The notes: generated from the sequence alone by a model not told the origin. A stretch of DNA of 50,562 nt from Candidatus Poseidonia sp. (GCA_023254365.1 JALRLQ010000002.1:1-50562); one strand, 5' to 3'; counted from the first letter of the stretch, positions 1-9,766 are shown. Numbers and translations are program-made.

Positions 1-1864
1 GACCAGGGCCGCCTCGGTCGGAGGGGGGGACAACGACATAGGGCTTGAATTCAGGATGATTGGTGACCACGGCACCACCACTGTATGCCACTTCCAGGCC
101 GTCAATGGAAGACTGGAACTGATAGGCGAGCCTTGACAGATGGAACGCCCAAACGGTGCCGATGGAAGCATGGGTTGAGATGCCATCGCTCCCCAACACG
201 TCGATGCTCACGCTCGCAGGGTGTCGCCCATCACGCCACGCGTTTTGGATGTCCACCTCTCCTCGCCCACCCATGCGTTCCCAAGGAAGGTCCGTGGTGA
301 TCCATCCGCTGGCTTGGGTGGCAACATTCGTGCAACGTTCGGCTCCGTCGTGGATGATGTGGTGCAAACCCTGTCCTCCCGAAGACCGGAAGAGACGAAG
401 TGGATGGCCGGATTCAACCCGAAGGTTGGTGGTGCCCAGCGGTGCATCAAAGGCGGCTGAGGCGGTTGTATCAAGGAACACACCGGTCACGTTGGCGGCT
501 CCGCTGGCGTTCCAGGTGCTCGTGTAGCCGGCCAGCCGAACGGTCAACAGTTCGGCCGTCACGTTGTCTTCATTGATGTGGGTGAATGCGCCCCCTGAAA
601 CCGCGCCGGTATCATCGGCTGGCAACAACATGCTTCCCGCCACGGCATCGACGGTGGTGGCGTTGAGTTGCGCAGCCCACGTCACGAGGACGTCTCCGTC
701 TGCGTCGAGCGTGGCTGCGCCAATATCTTGAGCTGGTGGCCATGCGATGTGCTCGACATCACCGGGCGAGACCGAAATCCCACCGTTTCGCCATGTGACG
801 GTCACGATGGTGTCTCCGGGGTTCGAGAAACGAAGTGTTCCGTTCAGGCCTGGTGGTGTGAACGCATGGCCGAGGTAGGCGCCGGTATCGGAAGGCCACG
901 CGGTGATGCCAGCGCTGGACGATGAATTGCTCTTCAGCAGCATACGTGATGGTGAACTGCTGGTGACGTGGACCACGCTGTCTTGTGCAACGGTGATGTC
1001 GTGGCTGAAGGCCACGGCTGTGCGTGCGTATCCACTGGGGAGGGCGTAGTGAATCGTAGTTTCGTCATCGAGGGTGATGTGAATTTGATTGGCGTTTTCG
1101 CTCAACAGGTGGATGGTTGATGTTCCTGCTTGAAGCGGGATGGACCACGCATGTCCACGTTTGTCCGATGGTTCGACCATGCTCGGCAACAGGTAGGTTG
1201 CTCCACTTTCTCCGGTGGTTCCCAGGACGGTCAGTGCGTGGGTGGACACCAGCACGGCTTCGCCCTTGGACGTCAGGTCAAACGAAGCGACATCGTCAAC
1301 GCGTAGCATGCTCGTCTCGACATCGTCACCATCGATTTGCAGGATGACCTCAATGGGGCCAAGTGGCATGGCAAGACCGGGCGTGACGGTGAAGATGACC
1401 TTGTCCAAGACGGCTTCCAGTGTGTAGTAATAGGGTCGATCGGGTCCCAAGCGAAGGTCGGAAAGGCAGACGGATTGAACGAAGCTTTCCGGATGTCGAA
1501 TTTCCAGGGTGTCGTCAAAATCCAGCGCACCTCGTGCCCGAAGCGACATGTCTTCTTTCCAGGTGGCTGAATACCACATGCCTCCCCGAAGGCTGTCCCA
1601 CGCCAAGTTCCCATCCACCGGAATAAGCGTGGCGTGGGTAGAATCACCCGGCATGCCCCGTTCGCTCAAGGCAGAGGTTTGATGGGCAAGCAGGGTCATT
1701 TGAGAGGACATGTCATGGCGTTCCACCGAACCTTCCATTTCTTCGATGACCGGCATCATCGAGACCATCATGAGACCGATGATGGAAAGCACCCCTCCAA
1801 ACAAGAGGACGGTGGCCACGGCGGCAGAAACCGCCTCGTCGTGCCGGCGCAAGGTTCCCCTCAA
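1..1864 (-). CDS. Pilin-like surface protein with large ectodomain (partial, C-terminus outside window)
   Basis: An open frame on the minus strand runs without a stop from about 1864 to the left edge (about 621 codons visible). The likely start is the TTG at 1864-1862, which overlaps the TGA of the upstream gene and gives a short basic leader (MRGTLRRHDEA) followed by VSAAVATVLLFGGVLSIIG. That is the layout of an archaeal class III signal peptide plus hydrophobic pilin helix. The first ATG codons lie inside this helix, so they are poor starts. The rest is beta-rich, with Thr/Val/Asp-rich stretches and NxT/S sequons, and no further membrane segment is visible. It is probably assembled at or anchored in the cell surface, co-transcribed with the pilin-like gene just upstream. 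No enzymatic motif was seen. The frame is certain; the function is inferred only from the N-terminus. Confidence 0.8.
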   Translation of the reverse strand, partial: MRGTLRRHDEAVSAAVATVLLFGGVLSIIGLMMVSMMPVIEEMEGSVERHDMSSQMTLLAHQTSALSERGMPGDSTHATLIPVDGNLAWDSLRGGMWYSATWKEDMSLRARGALDFDDTLEIRHPESFVQSVCLSDLRLGPDRPYYYTLEAVLDKVIFTVTPGLAMPLGPIEVILQIDGDDVETSMLRVDDVASFDLTSKGEAVLVSTHALTVLGTTGESGATYLLPSMVEPSDKRGHAWSIPLQAGTSTIHLLSENANQIHITLDDETTIHYALPSGYARTAVAFSHDITVAQDSVVHVTSSSPSRMLLKSNSSSSAGITAWPSDTGAYLGHAFTPPGLNGTLRFSNPGDTIVTVTWRNGGISVSPGDVEHIAWPPAQDIGAATLDADGDVLVTWAAQLNATTVDAVAGSMLLPADDTGAVSGGAFTHINEDNVTAELLTVRLAGYTSTWNASGAANVTGVFLDTTASAAFDAPLGTTNLRVESGHPLRLFRSSGGQGLHHIIHDGAERCTNVATQASGWITTDLPWERMGGRGEVDIQNAWRDGRHPASVSIDVLGSDGISTHASIGTVWAFHLSRLAYQFQSSIDGLEVAYSGGAVVTNHPEFKPYVVVPPSDRGGPG

Positions 1865-2946
1865 CGACTCACCTCCACGCGTTGAAGGTCCACCTCAAAG
1901 TAGAGGGGGAGTTGCTGGGCAGACACGCTGAATCCATCAGCACCGCTGGCCCGTTCATAGGGCGCAAAACCGATGTACGTGTCAAGGGTTCCTGCAGACC
2001 GTTGAATGGTGTATTCCGAAAGCCAGTTGTCGTGGTATTGCGGGGTGACCACATCGTGGAGCGCATTCAACACCTTGAACTGGACGTTGTAGGCTTGGCC
2101 GGTAAAGAGGGTCATGGGCCCTTTCGAGACGAATTGGAGGCCGATGTTGTTCCCCGTGCCGATTGACCCGTTGGCCGTGACATCGGTAAGGAGCATGGAG
2201 AGGCGAAGTTCATCGTTGGCCATGCGGTCAAATTCAACCGACGGCATGGCACTCACTTCCCAGGCACCGTTCGGGAATCGTTCCGCCCGTGCGTTGTTCA
2301 TCAGCACGATTTGGTGTTCGCCTTGGCCCAACGAGGTATGGATTTCAATCCCGGACAGGGAAATTCGTACTTGACGATGCAGCGGGACATCATCAGCATC
2401 ATACACCGTGACGATCATCCAGTGGGAGGCACTCGCATTGTGGGTGACCATGACCTCGAGGTGACTGGGTGCAATGTCCCGTTCCACCAGGATGCCGGGC
2501 GATTCTACAGTGACGCTCCGCGCTGTTTCGTTGGCAGCGAGCACGGCTATCGTCGTGTCGTTCACATGCCGCAAAGCGATACGTTCCCCGGGCGTAAGGT
2601 CGGCAGCAATGGTCCACTGCTCAACGTTTTGAACCGGACGAATTGAAGTGGATTGAATGGCGAGTGTGTTTCGGAAGCCCGTTCCCTCCGGGGCGTTGCC
2701 GGCAACTTCCACGCGGTCTTCAATTCGGTCAGCCAGGCCCGTGGCAGAATTCCAGTTGGTGTTGTCCTCAAAATCGGACAAATAGGGGTTGAGGAAAATC
2801 CAGACGCCGCCCATGATGGTGATCACCATCGCCAGCAACATGACCACGCCAAGAACTTCGCTCACAGCACGCTCCTCGCCACGAAGGCAAGGGCTTGCTC
2901 TTCGCGTCTCGCGTCGGTTCACGGACTTGACACGATGCGGTATCAT
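1861..2946 (-). CDS. Type IV pilin-like (archaeal class III signal) secreted protein
   Basis: A 361-residue protein. After an Arg-rich leader of about 27 residues comes GEERAVSEVLGVVMLLAMVI, a typical euryarchaeal pilin N-terminus (R-A before V-S-E-V-x-G), so a prepilin peptidase would cut near residue 28 and leave the hydrophobic helix for assembly or membrane retention. The remaining 300 residues are beta-rich with several N-glycosylation sequons. The ATG at 2946 has a GAGGT element about 10 bases upstream; an internal GTG at codon 9 is an alternative that would shorten the unusually long leader. It lies 29 bp after the MBL hydrolase gene and overlaps the next pilin-like gene by 4 bp, which suggests one transcript. 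It is longer than ordinary archaeal pilins (often 100-200 residues), so it may be a pseudopilin or adhesin. Confidence 0.85.
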   Translation of the reverse strand: MIPHRVKSVNRRETRRASPCLRGEERAVSEVLGVVMLLAMVITIMGGVWIFLNPYLSDFEDNTNWNSATGLADRIEDRVEVAGNAPEGTGFRNTLAIQSTSIRPVQNVEQWTIAADLTPGERIALRHVNDTTIAVLAANETARSVTVESPGILVERDIAPSHLEVMVTHNASASHWMIVTVYDADDVPLHRQVRISLSGIEIHTSLGQGEHQIVLMNNARAERFPNGAWEVSAMPSVEFDRMANDELRLSMLLTDVTANGSIGTGNNIGLQFVSKGPMTLFTGQAYNVQFKVLNALHDVVTPQYHDNWLSEYTIQRSAGTLDTYIGFAPYERASGADGFSVSAQQLPLYFEVDLQRVEVSR

Positions 2947-2975
2947 TTAGCCATTGACCTCAAAACGGTCATCAA

Positions 2976-3791
2976 TCAACGGTTGTGTTGCTTCTGCGGA
3001 GCCTCGACGATGCCGTCTTCCTTCCCAATGTAGTGCGAGAAATCAGGACCTTCTTGTTTGGAGATGGTGAGGTCGCCATTGAACACGTCTTCGATGTAGT
3101 AGAGAACGGTGGATTCAGCGATGTGGGGTTGGTTGTTTTTTTCACTCAGGTGCGTGAGCGTGATGCTTCGCGTGGCTTCAGTGCAAACTTCAGCGAGGAA
3201 TTGACCGGTTTGGTCGTTTGAAAGGTGGCCGCCACGGCCAGAAATTCGGTCTTTGAGGGAGTAGGGGTAGGGGCCGTAGACCAGTTTGTTATGGTCGTAA
3301 TTCGCTTCGATGGAGATGTGTTCGCATCCTCGAACATGGGCGATGAGTTCGTCGGTCCATGAACCCAGGTCGGTGATGATCGCTGCTCGTTCTCCTCCGT
3401 AACTGGCGACAAAGGCGACGTTTTCGGAACCTGCATGCGGTACAGGGACGGGAAGAACAGCCAGGTCTTCACCGACTCGTACCAAATCAAGGGATTCAAA
3501 ATAGGTGGTTAAGGAGGGATCCAAATCCAATTCCAGGGCTGTCCGTTCATTCGCGAGGACGCGAGTTTGCCATTTGTTTTGCATGACTCGTGCGCCTCCA
3601 CCGTGATCGGCGTGGTGGTGGGTGACGAAGAGGCAATCGATGTCTTCGGGCGTGAGGTTCAACCGAGCCAATCGCTTTTGGAGTTGTGTCCCGCTGAAAC
3701 CCTGGTCGATGAGCACCTTCACCGTGGGTGTTTCCAGCAAGGTCGAGTTGCCTCGACTACCGGTTCCCAAATGCGTGATGGTCAGGGACAT
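2976..3791 (-). CDS. MBL-fold metallo-hydrolase, WalJ/YycJ-like
   Basis: A cytosolic metallo-beta-lactamase-fold hydrolase of 271 residues. The start MSLTITHLGTGSRGNSTLL matches the N-terminus usual for the YycJ/WalJ branch, so the ATG at 3791 is preferred over a GTG at 3830 that would add 13 residues. The metal-binding motif HHHADH is at residues 58-63 (HxHxDH), and further ligand regions are visible as PVPHAGSEN, the Asp in IITDLG and a C-terminal TLTHLSEKNN (THLS). Bacterial relatives are linked to DNA metabolism and cell-wall control; no substrate can be given here. It is first in a minus-strand run with the two pilin-like genes and divergent from the giant calcium-repeat protein. Confidence 0.88.
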   Translation of the reverse strand: MSLTITHLGTGSRGNSTLLETPTVKVLIDQGFSGTQLQKRLARLNLTPEDIDCLFVTHHHADHGGGARVMQNKWQTRVLANERTALELDLDPSLTTYFESLDLVRVGEDLAVLPVPVPHAGSENVAFVASYGGERAAIITDLGSWTDELIAHVRGCEHISIEANYDHNKLVYGPYPYSLKDRISGRGGHLSNDQTGQFLAEVCTEATRSITLTHLSEKNNQPHIAESTVLYYIEDVFNGDLTISKQEGPDFSHYIGKEDGIVEAPQKQHNR

Positions 3792-3978
3792 GCGAACATG
3801 GCTTACCGGACGCGGGAAGGTCTTGAACACACCGACAGTCGCTTACGAAATACGGTGATTTTTCGATGAAATTTCTCCTGTCAAGCGTGGGATGTATGAA
3901 CAATGTTCCATCAGCCTCATAAGCAATCTTGGAGGAGTGAAAAACGAGCGAAGCGTATGCTTGGCAGTTGGTGAGTCC

Positions 3979-6900
3979 ATGCGTCGAAGTCAAACCACCC
4001 TCCTGACCACGTTTGCGGTCATCGCAAGTTTGCTCTTCATGTCACAATTTCCCGCCATCTCAAACGTGGCCAACGTCCACCCTGACGACACCACACAAAC
4101 CCCGCCCCCGAACACCGACTCGGACGGTGATTTGATTCCCGATGTTCACGAGACCTTGTTTGAAGACTGGATGAATTGGACTGCACCGGACGGTCGTCCC
4201 GTGGTGGTTGTTGGACTCGACAAGAACGATGCGTCGGATGCCAACACCGATCGTGACCTTGACGGGTTGAACGCCACTGAGGAATTTTGCTGGCCGTATC
4301 CTGCCAACTGCACTGCGCCCGGGTTTCCTCGGGGTCTCACCGGTCAGTTGGATGAAAACAGCGACCGCATCTACCTCGATCCTCGGGTGGCCGACACCGA
4401 TGGTGATGGCATGCCCGACGGGTACGAAGCCTACATGTGCCAGCGGACCGGGGGATTTGACAGCACCTCGTTGCGTTACAATTGTCCAACATTCGATCCG
4501 CTCAACGCGAGCGATTTAACCTACGACGGTGACAACGATGGATTCGATGTCAACCGAGACGGCGTGATGAGTGAATCCGAACGGTACACTGCGCCGGAGG
4601 AATATGCCTATGGCATGCCGTCCAATTACACCACAGAATTGGATGGGTTGTGGTGCTATGCCACCCTCCCTGACGGTGCCGTGTTGAAGAATTGGCCGTA
4701 CATTCCTTCCGGTGCAAATGCGACCTTCCACAATCTGTTGAGTGCCTGTACCCTTCGTGATGTCAATCCCGTTGGGGAAGATATGTGGCTCGGCACCGAC
4801 CCGATGCTGGACGATTCGGACCGTTACTTGTGGGACGGATTTTCCATCCGACCGTTGTATCCCTCTTTTGGCGATGGCATTCCGGATGGATGGGAGGTTC
4901 ATTTCGGATTGAATCCATTGAACCGAACCAATGCCCTTGAGGACCCGGACAACGACGGGTGGGACGCCAACAGAGACGGCGGTATCACGGCAGACCTTGC
5001 TCGAACCGAGACGGCGTTGAGCATTGGCGAGGCCCTCTCAACGCTCGAGGAATACAATGTCCACTTTGATAACGGCAACACCGTGTATCCTGGATTGAAG
5101 ACCACGGTGGTTGGTGACACAGAGAATTACAATGTCCTCCCGCTCGTTTACGATACGACTGAAGACGACCTTGCCATCATGCATCATGATGTGCGTTCCC
5201 TCGACGAATACGACGGCACGGTGTACGTCATGACTCGTTATGGCGTGAGCGTCATCAACGAAGCTGATGCCTTCCAAGCCCACCAGTGGTTGCCTCAGGG
5301 CGTGGAACTTCATGACGGGTTCCTTGCCCGCTCCGGCGTCACACCGTATGCGTTGGTGATGGGGACGAGTGTCGGCTTCGCCGTCGCCCCTCTCCTGGCC
5401 GATGGTTCACTCGGCACCATCAATTCCTGGGATTGGAGCATGACCGAGGGTCTCCACGCTGTTGCTCCCCTCGCCGGCAGTGATCTGAACCTGCACGTCA
5501 TCGGTTTGGGGGACAGTGGAGAAGGAGCCATCATCGAAATCGACGGTACGGGGGCCATCGCAGAAACTCATGAACTTGGTTTGGGGTTGGTCTCCGGGTT
5601 GTCTGAAGCGAACGCCAGCGTCACTTCGGTTGCGCACGGGCTCGCAGGGGGTTCCACCTTGACCCTCTTCGTTGGCACCGACCGAGGTTTGTTCGTTGTG
5701 GAAACAGCCTCGGCTCGCGACGAAACCGCTGGTGTTTGGGCCTTCTTCTACACCCAAGAGACCACGGGGATTCCAACCAACGTTGATGTTGTTCGTAGCC
5801 TGCCACTCGGCTCTGTAGGAAATCCGGCCGAGGTACGAACCCTTGTCTTGGATGGCCCGTCGCCCTCCAACGCTCAGGTCCTTTGGTTTGGAACACCTGC
5901 TGGGGTGCACAAAATGAACCTCAACGATGGCTCCATCGACCACAGTGGATTGCTCCTCCACCCCGGTGTGGATGGGAAATTATCGAAGGAAACCAACAGC
6001 ATCCACAGCATACACCCCACCGGGGACGAAGTGCTGGTCGGTTCCGATTGGGGGCTTTGGGCGGTTGCAGGTGATTATGCCTCCGTTTATGGCCTCCAAG
6101 ACCAAACCCGTCTTCCCGGTGAAATCGTGGCGATCACGACCGCCGTCGGTGAAGGCAACGTTTCGGTTTATGCCGCTGCGTCCCCGGGGCGCTTTGCGAA
6201 CCTGCTTCTGATGGATCCCGGCGCCAACGATTCAGACGCCGACGGGATGCCAGACGGATGGGAGGTCGTTCATGGCCTTGACCCAACCGACCCGTGGGAC
6301 GCTCTTTACGACAGCGACGCCGACGGCCTTGATTTGGACCAGTCCGGCGATATGAATTTGGAGCGATTGTGGACCAACCTTGACGAATTCCGCTACACTC
6401 GATTGACGCCCGAAGGCTACAATTCCACCGACCCTCGAGTGGGCGACACCGATGGTGATGGGTTGGGTGACGGTGCCGAATACTTCGGTTTCTTCTTTGA
6501 ACAATCCACGCTTTGGTGCCACTACACGGTCCAGTTGGTCCATGTGTGTGACGATGCTGCAGGTCAGGCAGCCAATGCAACCTACCTTTCCATGGCCAAC
6601 GTCGACGCAGCGACGGACCCAACCAATCACGATACGGACGGCGATGGAATGCCTGATGGCTGGGAAATCGAACATCGCCGCTGGGTCGGAACAACCTTCT
6701 CTGGCGGAAACAACTGGAGCCTCGACCCCCTTCGTCCTGAGGATGCAACCTGGGATGCTGACGGTGATGGGCTTGCCAACTTGTGTGAATACCAGTGGTC
6801 GGTTGTTCGCCTAATGGGTGTGAACGGCGACCTTCTTGCAGACTATGGAGAATCTCCAGAAGCCGCTGAATCGTGGTCCGTTGCCGACCCCAACCTCGTC

Positions 6901-9729
6901 GATTCCGACGGCGATTCGCTACCCGATGGATGGGAATCAAAGGGATTGTGCACGTGGGATCCAAGCAGAGTGGGCGTCAATCCTCTCAACGGTTCAGATG
7001 CCTTCCAAAACCCAGATGGTGACGGGTACGACGTCAACCACGACGGTGTATTGAGTGAGGACGAGGCCTTCGTGAACTACCTTGAATACCACATTCGAAC
7101 CGATCTGTTCAGCGGCAACATGACGCTGGAGGGTGTTGAACTCCCCAACGGGTTCACCACGCGCCTGTTCGATTCCATCAGCGACTTTGGTGAACCAGAA
7201 GCATCGTTTGCTGAACGAGCCTCTGGTGCTGTGACCTCAGGTCAATCGGTCTACAGCGTTGGCGCTGCTGATCCCTTTAGCGCCGACACCGATCAGGACG
7301 GGATGCCGGACGGCTGGGAAATATGGCATGCTCGTTGGAACCTGCTTGACGATGAGTGGACCCTCAATCCACTGGACTCGACGGACCGATGGAACGATGC
7401 TGATAACGACGGGATGACCAACTGGGAGGAATACAATGCAATTTCGCCGCTGTACTCCCAAACGGATGCAAACCGTTCCTCTCCGCAATGGTTCGTCACC
7501 ACGATTGGAACAGCCTTTGCCTTGCAGCAGTGGCCGGGTATCCCCACCGAAGAATCGTTTGGGGACTTCTTGACCCAAGACCAAATCAACCTCACCGGCT
7601 GGACAGCCGACCCGAACAACGTTGACACCGATGGCGATGGCATGCTGGACGGTGTTGAATTGCTGTTCACCTCGTGGAACAGTTCTGCAGGAACATGGAC
7701 GCTCAACCCCTTGGTTGCAGGCGACGGTCAGTTTGATGGTGACGAGGACGGGCTGATTGACAGGCAAGAATTTGCTCTTGCAACCGAGCAACCTGACAAC
7801 GGCATCGACCACCCTACGGATGCACCGTTGCTGCACATCGACGGCGATTTGCAACAGCCCACGGAAAAGGCCCAACGGGTCTTCAACATCCTCATCTCCA
7901 AAGAAACCCGAGGCAAGCGCTTGCTCAACGACTTCAACGCCTGGCAGCAGGGTGAACCTCCCAATGCGTTCATTGAGGTGGTGTTGGGGATGACCGACCC
8001 CACCATCCCGGATACAGACGGTGACGGCATGTACGACGGATTCGAATATTGGTTCACCTCGTGGGACCTCGACCAAAACCGATGGGCCATGAATCCGCTG
8101 ATTGACGGTGACGTGAATCTTGACTCCGACCAAGACAGCTTCGACTGCAACAACGACGGAGAAATTGATGAAAACGAAACCTTCAGCAACCTCCGAGAAT
8201 GGGAGTCGAGAACGTGGGGGAAGTTCCTCAATCGCAACACGGTTCCCTCCAATTTGGGCATCATCGATTTCGGTGAAGACGCGATGCTCGCCTACCAAGA
8301 GGAACTTGGGTTCTCGTTGATTCAAGCCCAAGCCGCCCTGTACCAGGACTTCATCGAGAAGGGCCAGGATTCCCTCGACCGTATGAACAAAATCAATTCT
8401 CTCGAATCTGAAAATTTCAACCGAAGCCTCCGCGGTGTAGCTGACCCAACTCACCCCGATTCGGACAGCGACGGCATTCCTGATGGATGGGAATACTGCT
8501 ATGCCATCTTTGGAATGAACGACCCAACCACCATCAATCACTGGGCTGCCAATCCGCTCAACCCTTGGGACGTTGGTTACGACGGTGACCACGACGGGTG
8601 GTACGACCGAACCAGTTTCGATATTCCCGCTACCCAAGGCACGTGGGAGAACAGGGTGTTCACCCCTTCCGGCGTCTTGATTCAGAACGGCATTGGTGAC
8701 TTACCCTTCACCAACGCCATGGAATACGACAACGACACGCGCCCAGATCAAAACGACACCGACGAGGACAGCCGCACTTACTTGACCACCGTTGAGAACG
8801 GGCAGGTTGTTTCTCACGTCCGGGACTACAACTATTCCGACGGTCGTGAAGTGTTCAAGTACGGCTCAAATCCCAGCGACAACGACACCGATGGCGACAT
8901 GCTACCGGATTGGTACGAATACAAATTGGGGTGGAACGAGAGCAACGACAACTTCAGTTCCTATCTCCAGATTCAAGTGGTGTGGATTGATGTTGCGACC
9001 GGTGGGCCCTGCGACACGTCGACCACGTCGTGTCTACCGTTGTCTCAGGACGGCTCCGGTGGTACCTTGGCCCGACCGGACATTGAGATGGCCTGGTTCA
9101 CGCTCAATCCAGCCGACCCGAACGACGCAAACCAAGATCCTGACCAAGATGGAAACTGGGACTGCACCGGTGCGGGGTGCACCTATGAACCCTACACCAA
9201 CTTCCAAGAATTCTACGCCATCACGACCAGCGAATATTCCTCGCCAAATGCCGTCCGGCTCAGCGGATTAACCCATGACGGCGTCCCAGTGACCGAGGGC
9301 TGGCAGTTCCGTGCCGCCATTCTCGGTTTGGGCCAATCCAATGAACTCGTTCTGAACTATTTGAAACTCGACCGCTATGCTGGACCCGACCGTCAATACG
9401 GCTACATCGTGGACGATAACGACGTCGATTTCCTGACCGTTGACCCGAGTGACGACGTGATTTTGATGGCGGGCAACCAAACCGACCAGTGGGATATCTA
9501 CTATGCCAGTTCACCCAACACCGCACCGGTGAGGGAGGTTGGCGAACACGAATTTGGATGGTACTTGCTGGACTTTGATGACGACCATTTGGCCGAAGGC
9601 TCGAGCCCTCTCAATTGGGACACCGATGGAGACTGGATGAACGATTGGTTTGAGGTTCACGACGATGAAGAAGACGGCGTTCGAGGCGATTCCTCACCGA
9701 TTCGATACGACTCTCGACAGACCTCTTAG
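3979..9729 (+). CDS. Giant secreted protein with thrombospondin-3-like calcium-binding repeats
   Basis: A secreted protein of about 1,916 residues. The ATG at 3979 gives MRRSQTTLLTTFAVIASLLF, a signal peptide with probable cleavage after NVA; upstream in-frame starts (3892, GTG 3937) would bury it. About a dozen modules carry aspartate-rich calcium loops of the form D-[TS]-D-x-D-G-[MIL]-x-D-G-[WYF]-E, usually followed 30-50 residues later by NPL and a second loop D-x-D-x-D-G, then EY. Between roughly residues 390 and 740 the loops stop and a region with WD/PQQ-propeller-like periodicity (VYVMTRYGVSVI, LFVGTDRGLFVVE, VLVGSDWGLWAV) is inserted. There are many NxS/T sequons. No C-terminal anchor is seen, so it is probably released or held non-covalently. 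A calcium-stabilised adhesin or surface fibre is likely; this is inference. The next gene is co-oriented, 62 bp downstream. Confidence 0.9.
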   Translation: MRRSQTTLLTTFAVIASLLFMSQFPAISNVANVHPDDTTQTPPPNTDSDGDLIPDVHETLFEDWMNWTAPDGRPVVVVGLDKNDASDANTDRDLDGLNATEEFCWPYPANCTAPGFPRGLTGQLDENSDRIYLDPRVADTDGDGMPDGYEAYMCQRTGGFDSTSLRYNCPTFDPLNASDLTYDGDNDGFDVNRDGVMSESERYTAPEEYAYGMPSNYTTELDGLWCYATLPDGAVLKNWPYIPSGANATFHNLLSACTLRDVNPVGEDMWLGTDPMLDDSDRYLWDGFSIRPLYPSFGDGIPDGWEVHFGLNPLNRTNALEDPDNDGWDANRDGGITADLARTETALSIGEALSTLEEYNVHFDNGNTVYPGLKTTVVGDTENYNVLPLVYDTTEDDLAIMHHDVRSLDEYDGTVYVMTRYGVSVINEADAFQAHQWLPQGVELHDGFLARSGVTPYALVMGTSVGFAVAPLLADGSLGTINSWDWSMTEGLHAVAPLAGSDLNLHVIGLGDSGEGAIIEIDGTGAIAETHELGLGLVSGLSEANASVTSVAHGLAGGSTLTLFVGTDRGLFVVETASARDETAGVWAFFYTQETTGIPTNVDVVRSLPLGSVGNPAEVRTLVLDGPSPSNAQVLWFGTPAGVHKMNLNDGSIDHSGLLLHPGVDGKLSKETNSIHSIHPTGDEVLVGSDWGLWAVAGDYASVYGLQDQTRLPGEIVAITTAVGEGNVSVYAAASPGRFANLLLMDPGANDSDADGMPDGWEVVHGLDPTDPWDALYDSDADGLDLDQSGDMNLERLWTNLDEFRYTRLTPEGYNSTDPRVGDTDGDGLGDGAEYFGFFFEQSTLWCHYTVQLVHVCDDAAGQAANATYLSMANVDAATDPTNHDTDGDGMPDGWEIEHRRWVGTTFSGGNNWSLDPLRPEDATWDADGDGLANLCEYQWSVVRLMGVNGDLLADYGESPEAAESWSVADPNLVDSDGDSLPDGWESKGLCTWDPSRVGVNPLNGSDAFQNPDGDGYDVNHDGVLSEDEAFVNYLEYHIRTDLFSGNMTLEGVELPNGFTTRLFDSISDFGEPEASFAERASGAVTSGQSVYSVGAADPFSADTDQDGMPDGWEIWHARWNLLDDEWTLNPLDSTDRWNDADNDGMTNWEEYNAISPLYSQTDANRSSPQWFVTTIGTAFALQQWPGIPTEESFGDFLTQDQINLTGWTADPNNVDTDGDGMLDGVELLFTSWNSSAGTWTLNPLVAGDGQFDGDEDGLIDRQEFALATEQPDNGIDHPTDAPLLHIDGDLQQPTEKAQRVFNILISKETRGKRLLNDFNAWQQGEPPNAFIEVVLGMTDPTIPDTDGDGMYDGFEYWFTSWDLDQNRWAMNPLIDGDVNLDSDQDSFDCNNDGEIDENETFSNLREWESRTWGKFLNRNTVPSNLGIIDFGEDAMLAYQEELGFSLIQAQAALYQDFIEKGQDSLDRMNKINSLESENFNRSLRGVADPTHPDSDSDGIPDGWEYCYAIFGMNDPTTINHWAANPLNPWDVGYDGDHDGWYDRTSFDIPATQGTWENRVFTPSGVLIQNGIGDLPFTNAMEYDNDTRPDQNDTDEDSRTYLTTVENGQVVSHVRDYNYSDGREVFKYGSNPSDNDTDGDMLPDWYEYKLGWNESNDNFSSYLQIQVVWIDVATGGPCDTSTTSCLPLSQDGSGGTLARPDIEMAWFTLNPADPNDANQDPDQDGNWDCTGAGCTYEPYTNFQEFYAITTSEYSSPNAVRLSGLTHDGVPVTEGWQFRAAILGLGQSNELVLNYLKLDRYAGPDRQYGYIVDDNDVDFLTVDPSDDVILMAGNQTDQWDIYYASSPNTAPVREVGEHEFGWYLLDFDDDHLAEGSSPLNWDTDGDWMNDWFEVHDDEEDGVRGDSSPIRYDSRQTS

Positions 9730-9748
9730 CGAACGAAATGAACAGACC

Positions 9749-9766
9749 TTGAACCGCATGGTTCAA
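9749..9766. promoter_or_regulatory. Perfect inverted repeat between two giant surface-protein genes
   Basis: TTGAACC-GCAT-GGTTCAA: two perfect 7-base arms with a 4-base spacer, 20 bases after the stop of the calcium-repeat gene and 25 bases before the preferred ATG of the next gene. It could be an operator for the downstream gene or an RNA hairpin that separates the two messages. There is no T-run typical of an archaeal terminator directly after it. Confidence 0.4.

Noticed and set aside
3131..3140. T-run inside the MBL hydrolase gene as a terminator
   Set aside because: It lies within coding sequence and encodes conserved residues (EKNN) near the C-terminus.
7237..8637. Long open frame antisense to the calcium-repeat gene
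   Set aside because: It arises from the repetitive Asp-rich coding on the plus strand. The product is Val/Gly-rich with no motif, and the plus strand has clear domains.
4080..9729. CRISPR-like or tandem DNA repeats
   Set aside because: The regular signal is at the protein level (Asp-rich loops). The DNA copies differ in codons and spacing, with no fixed spacer length.
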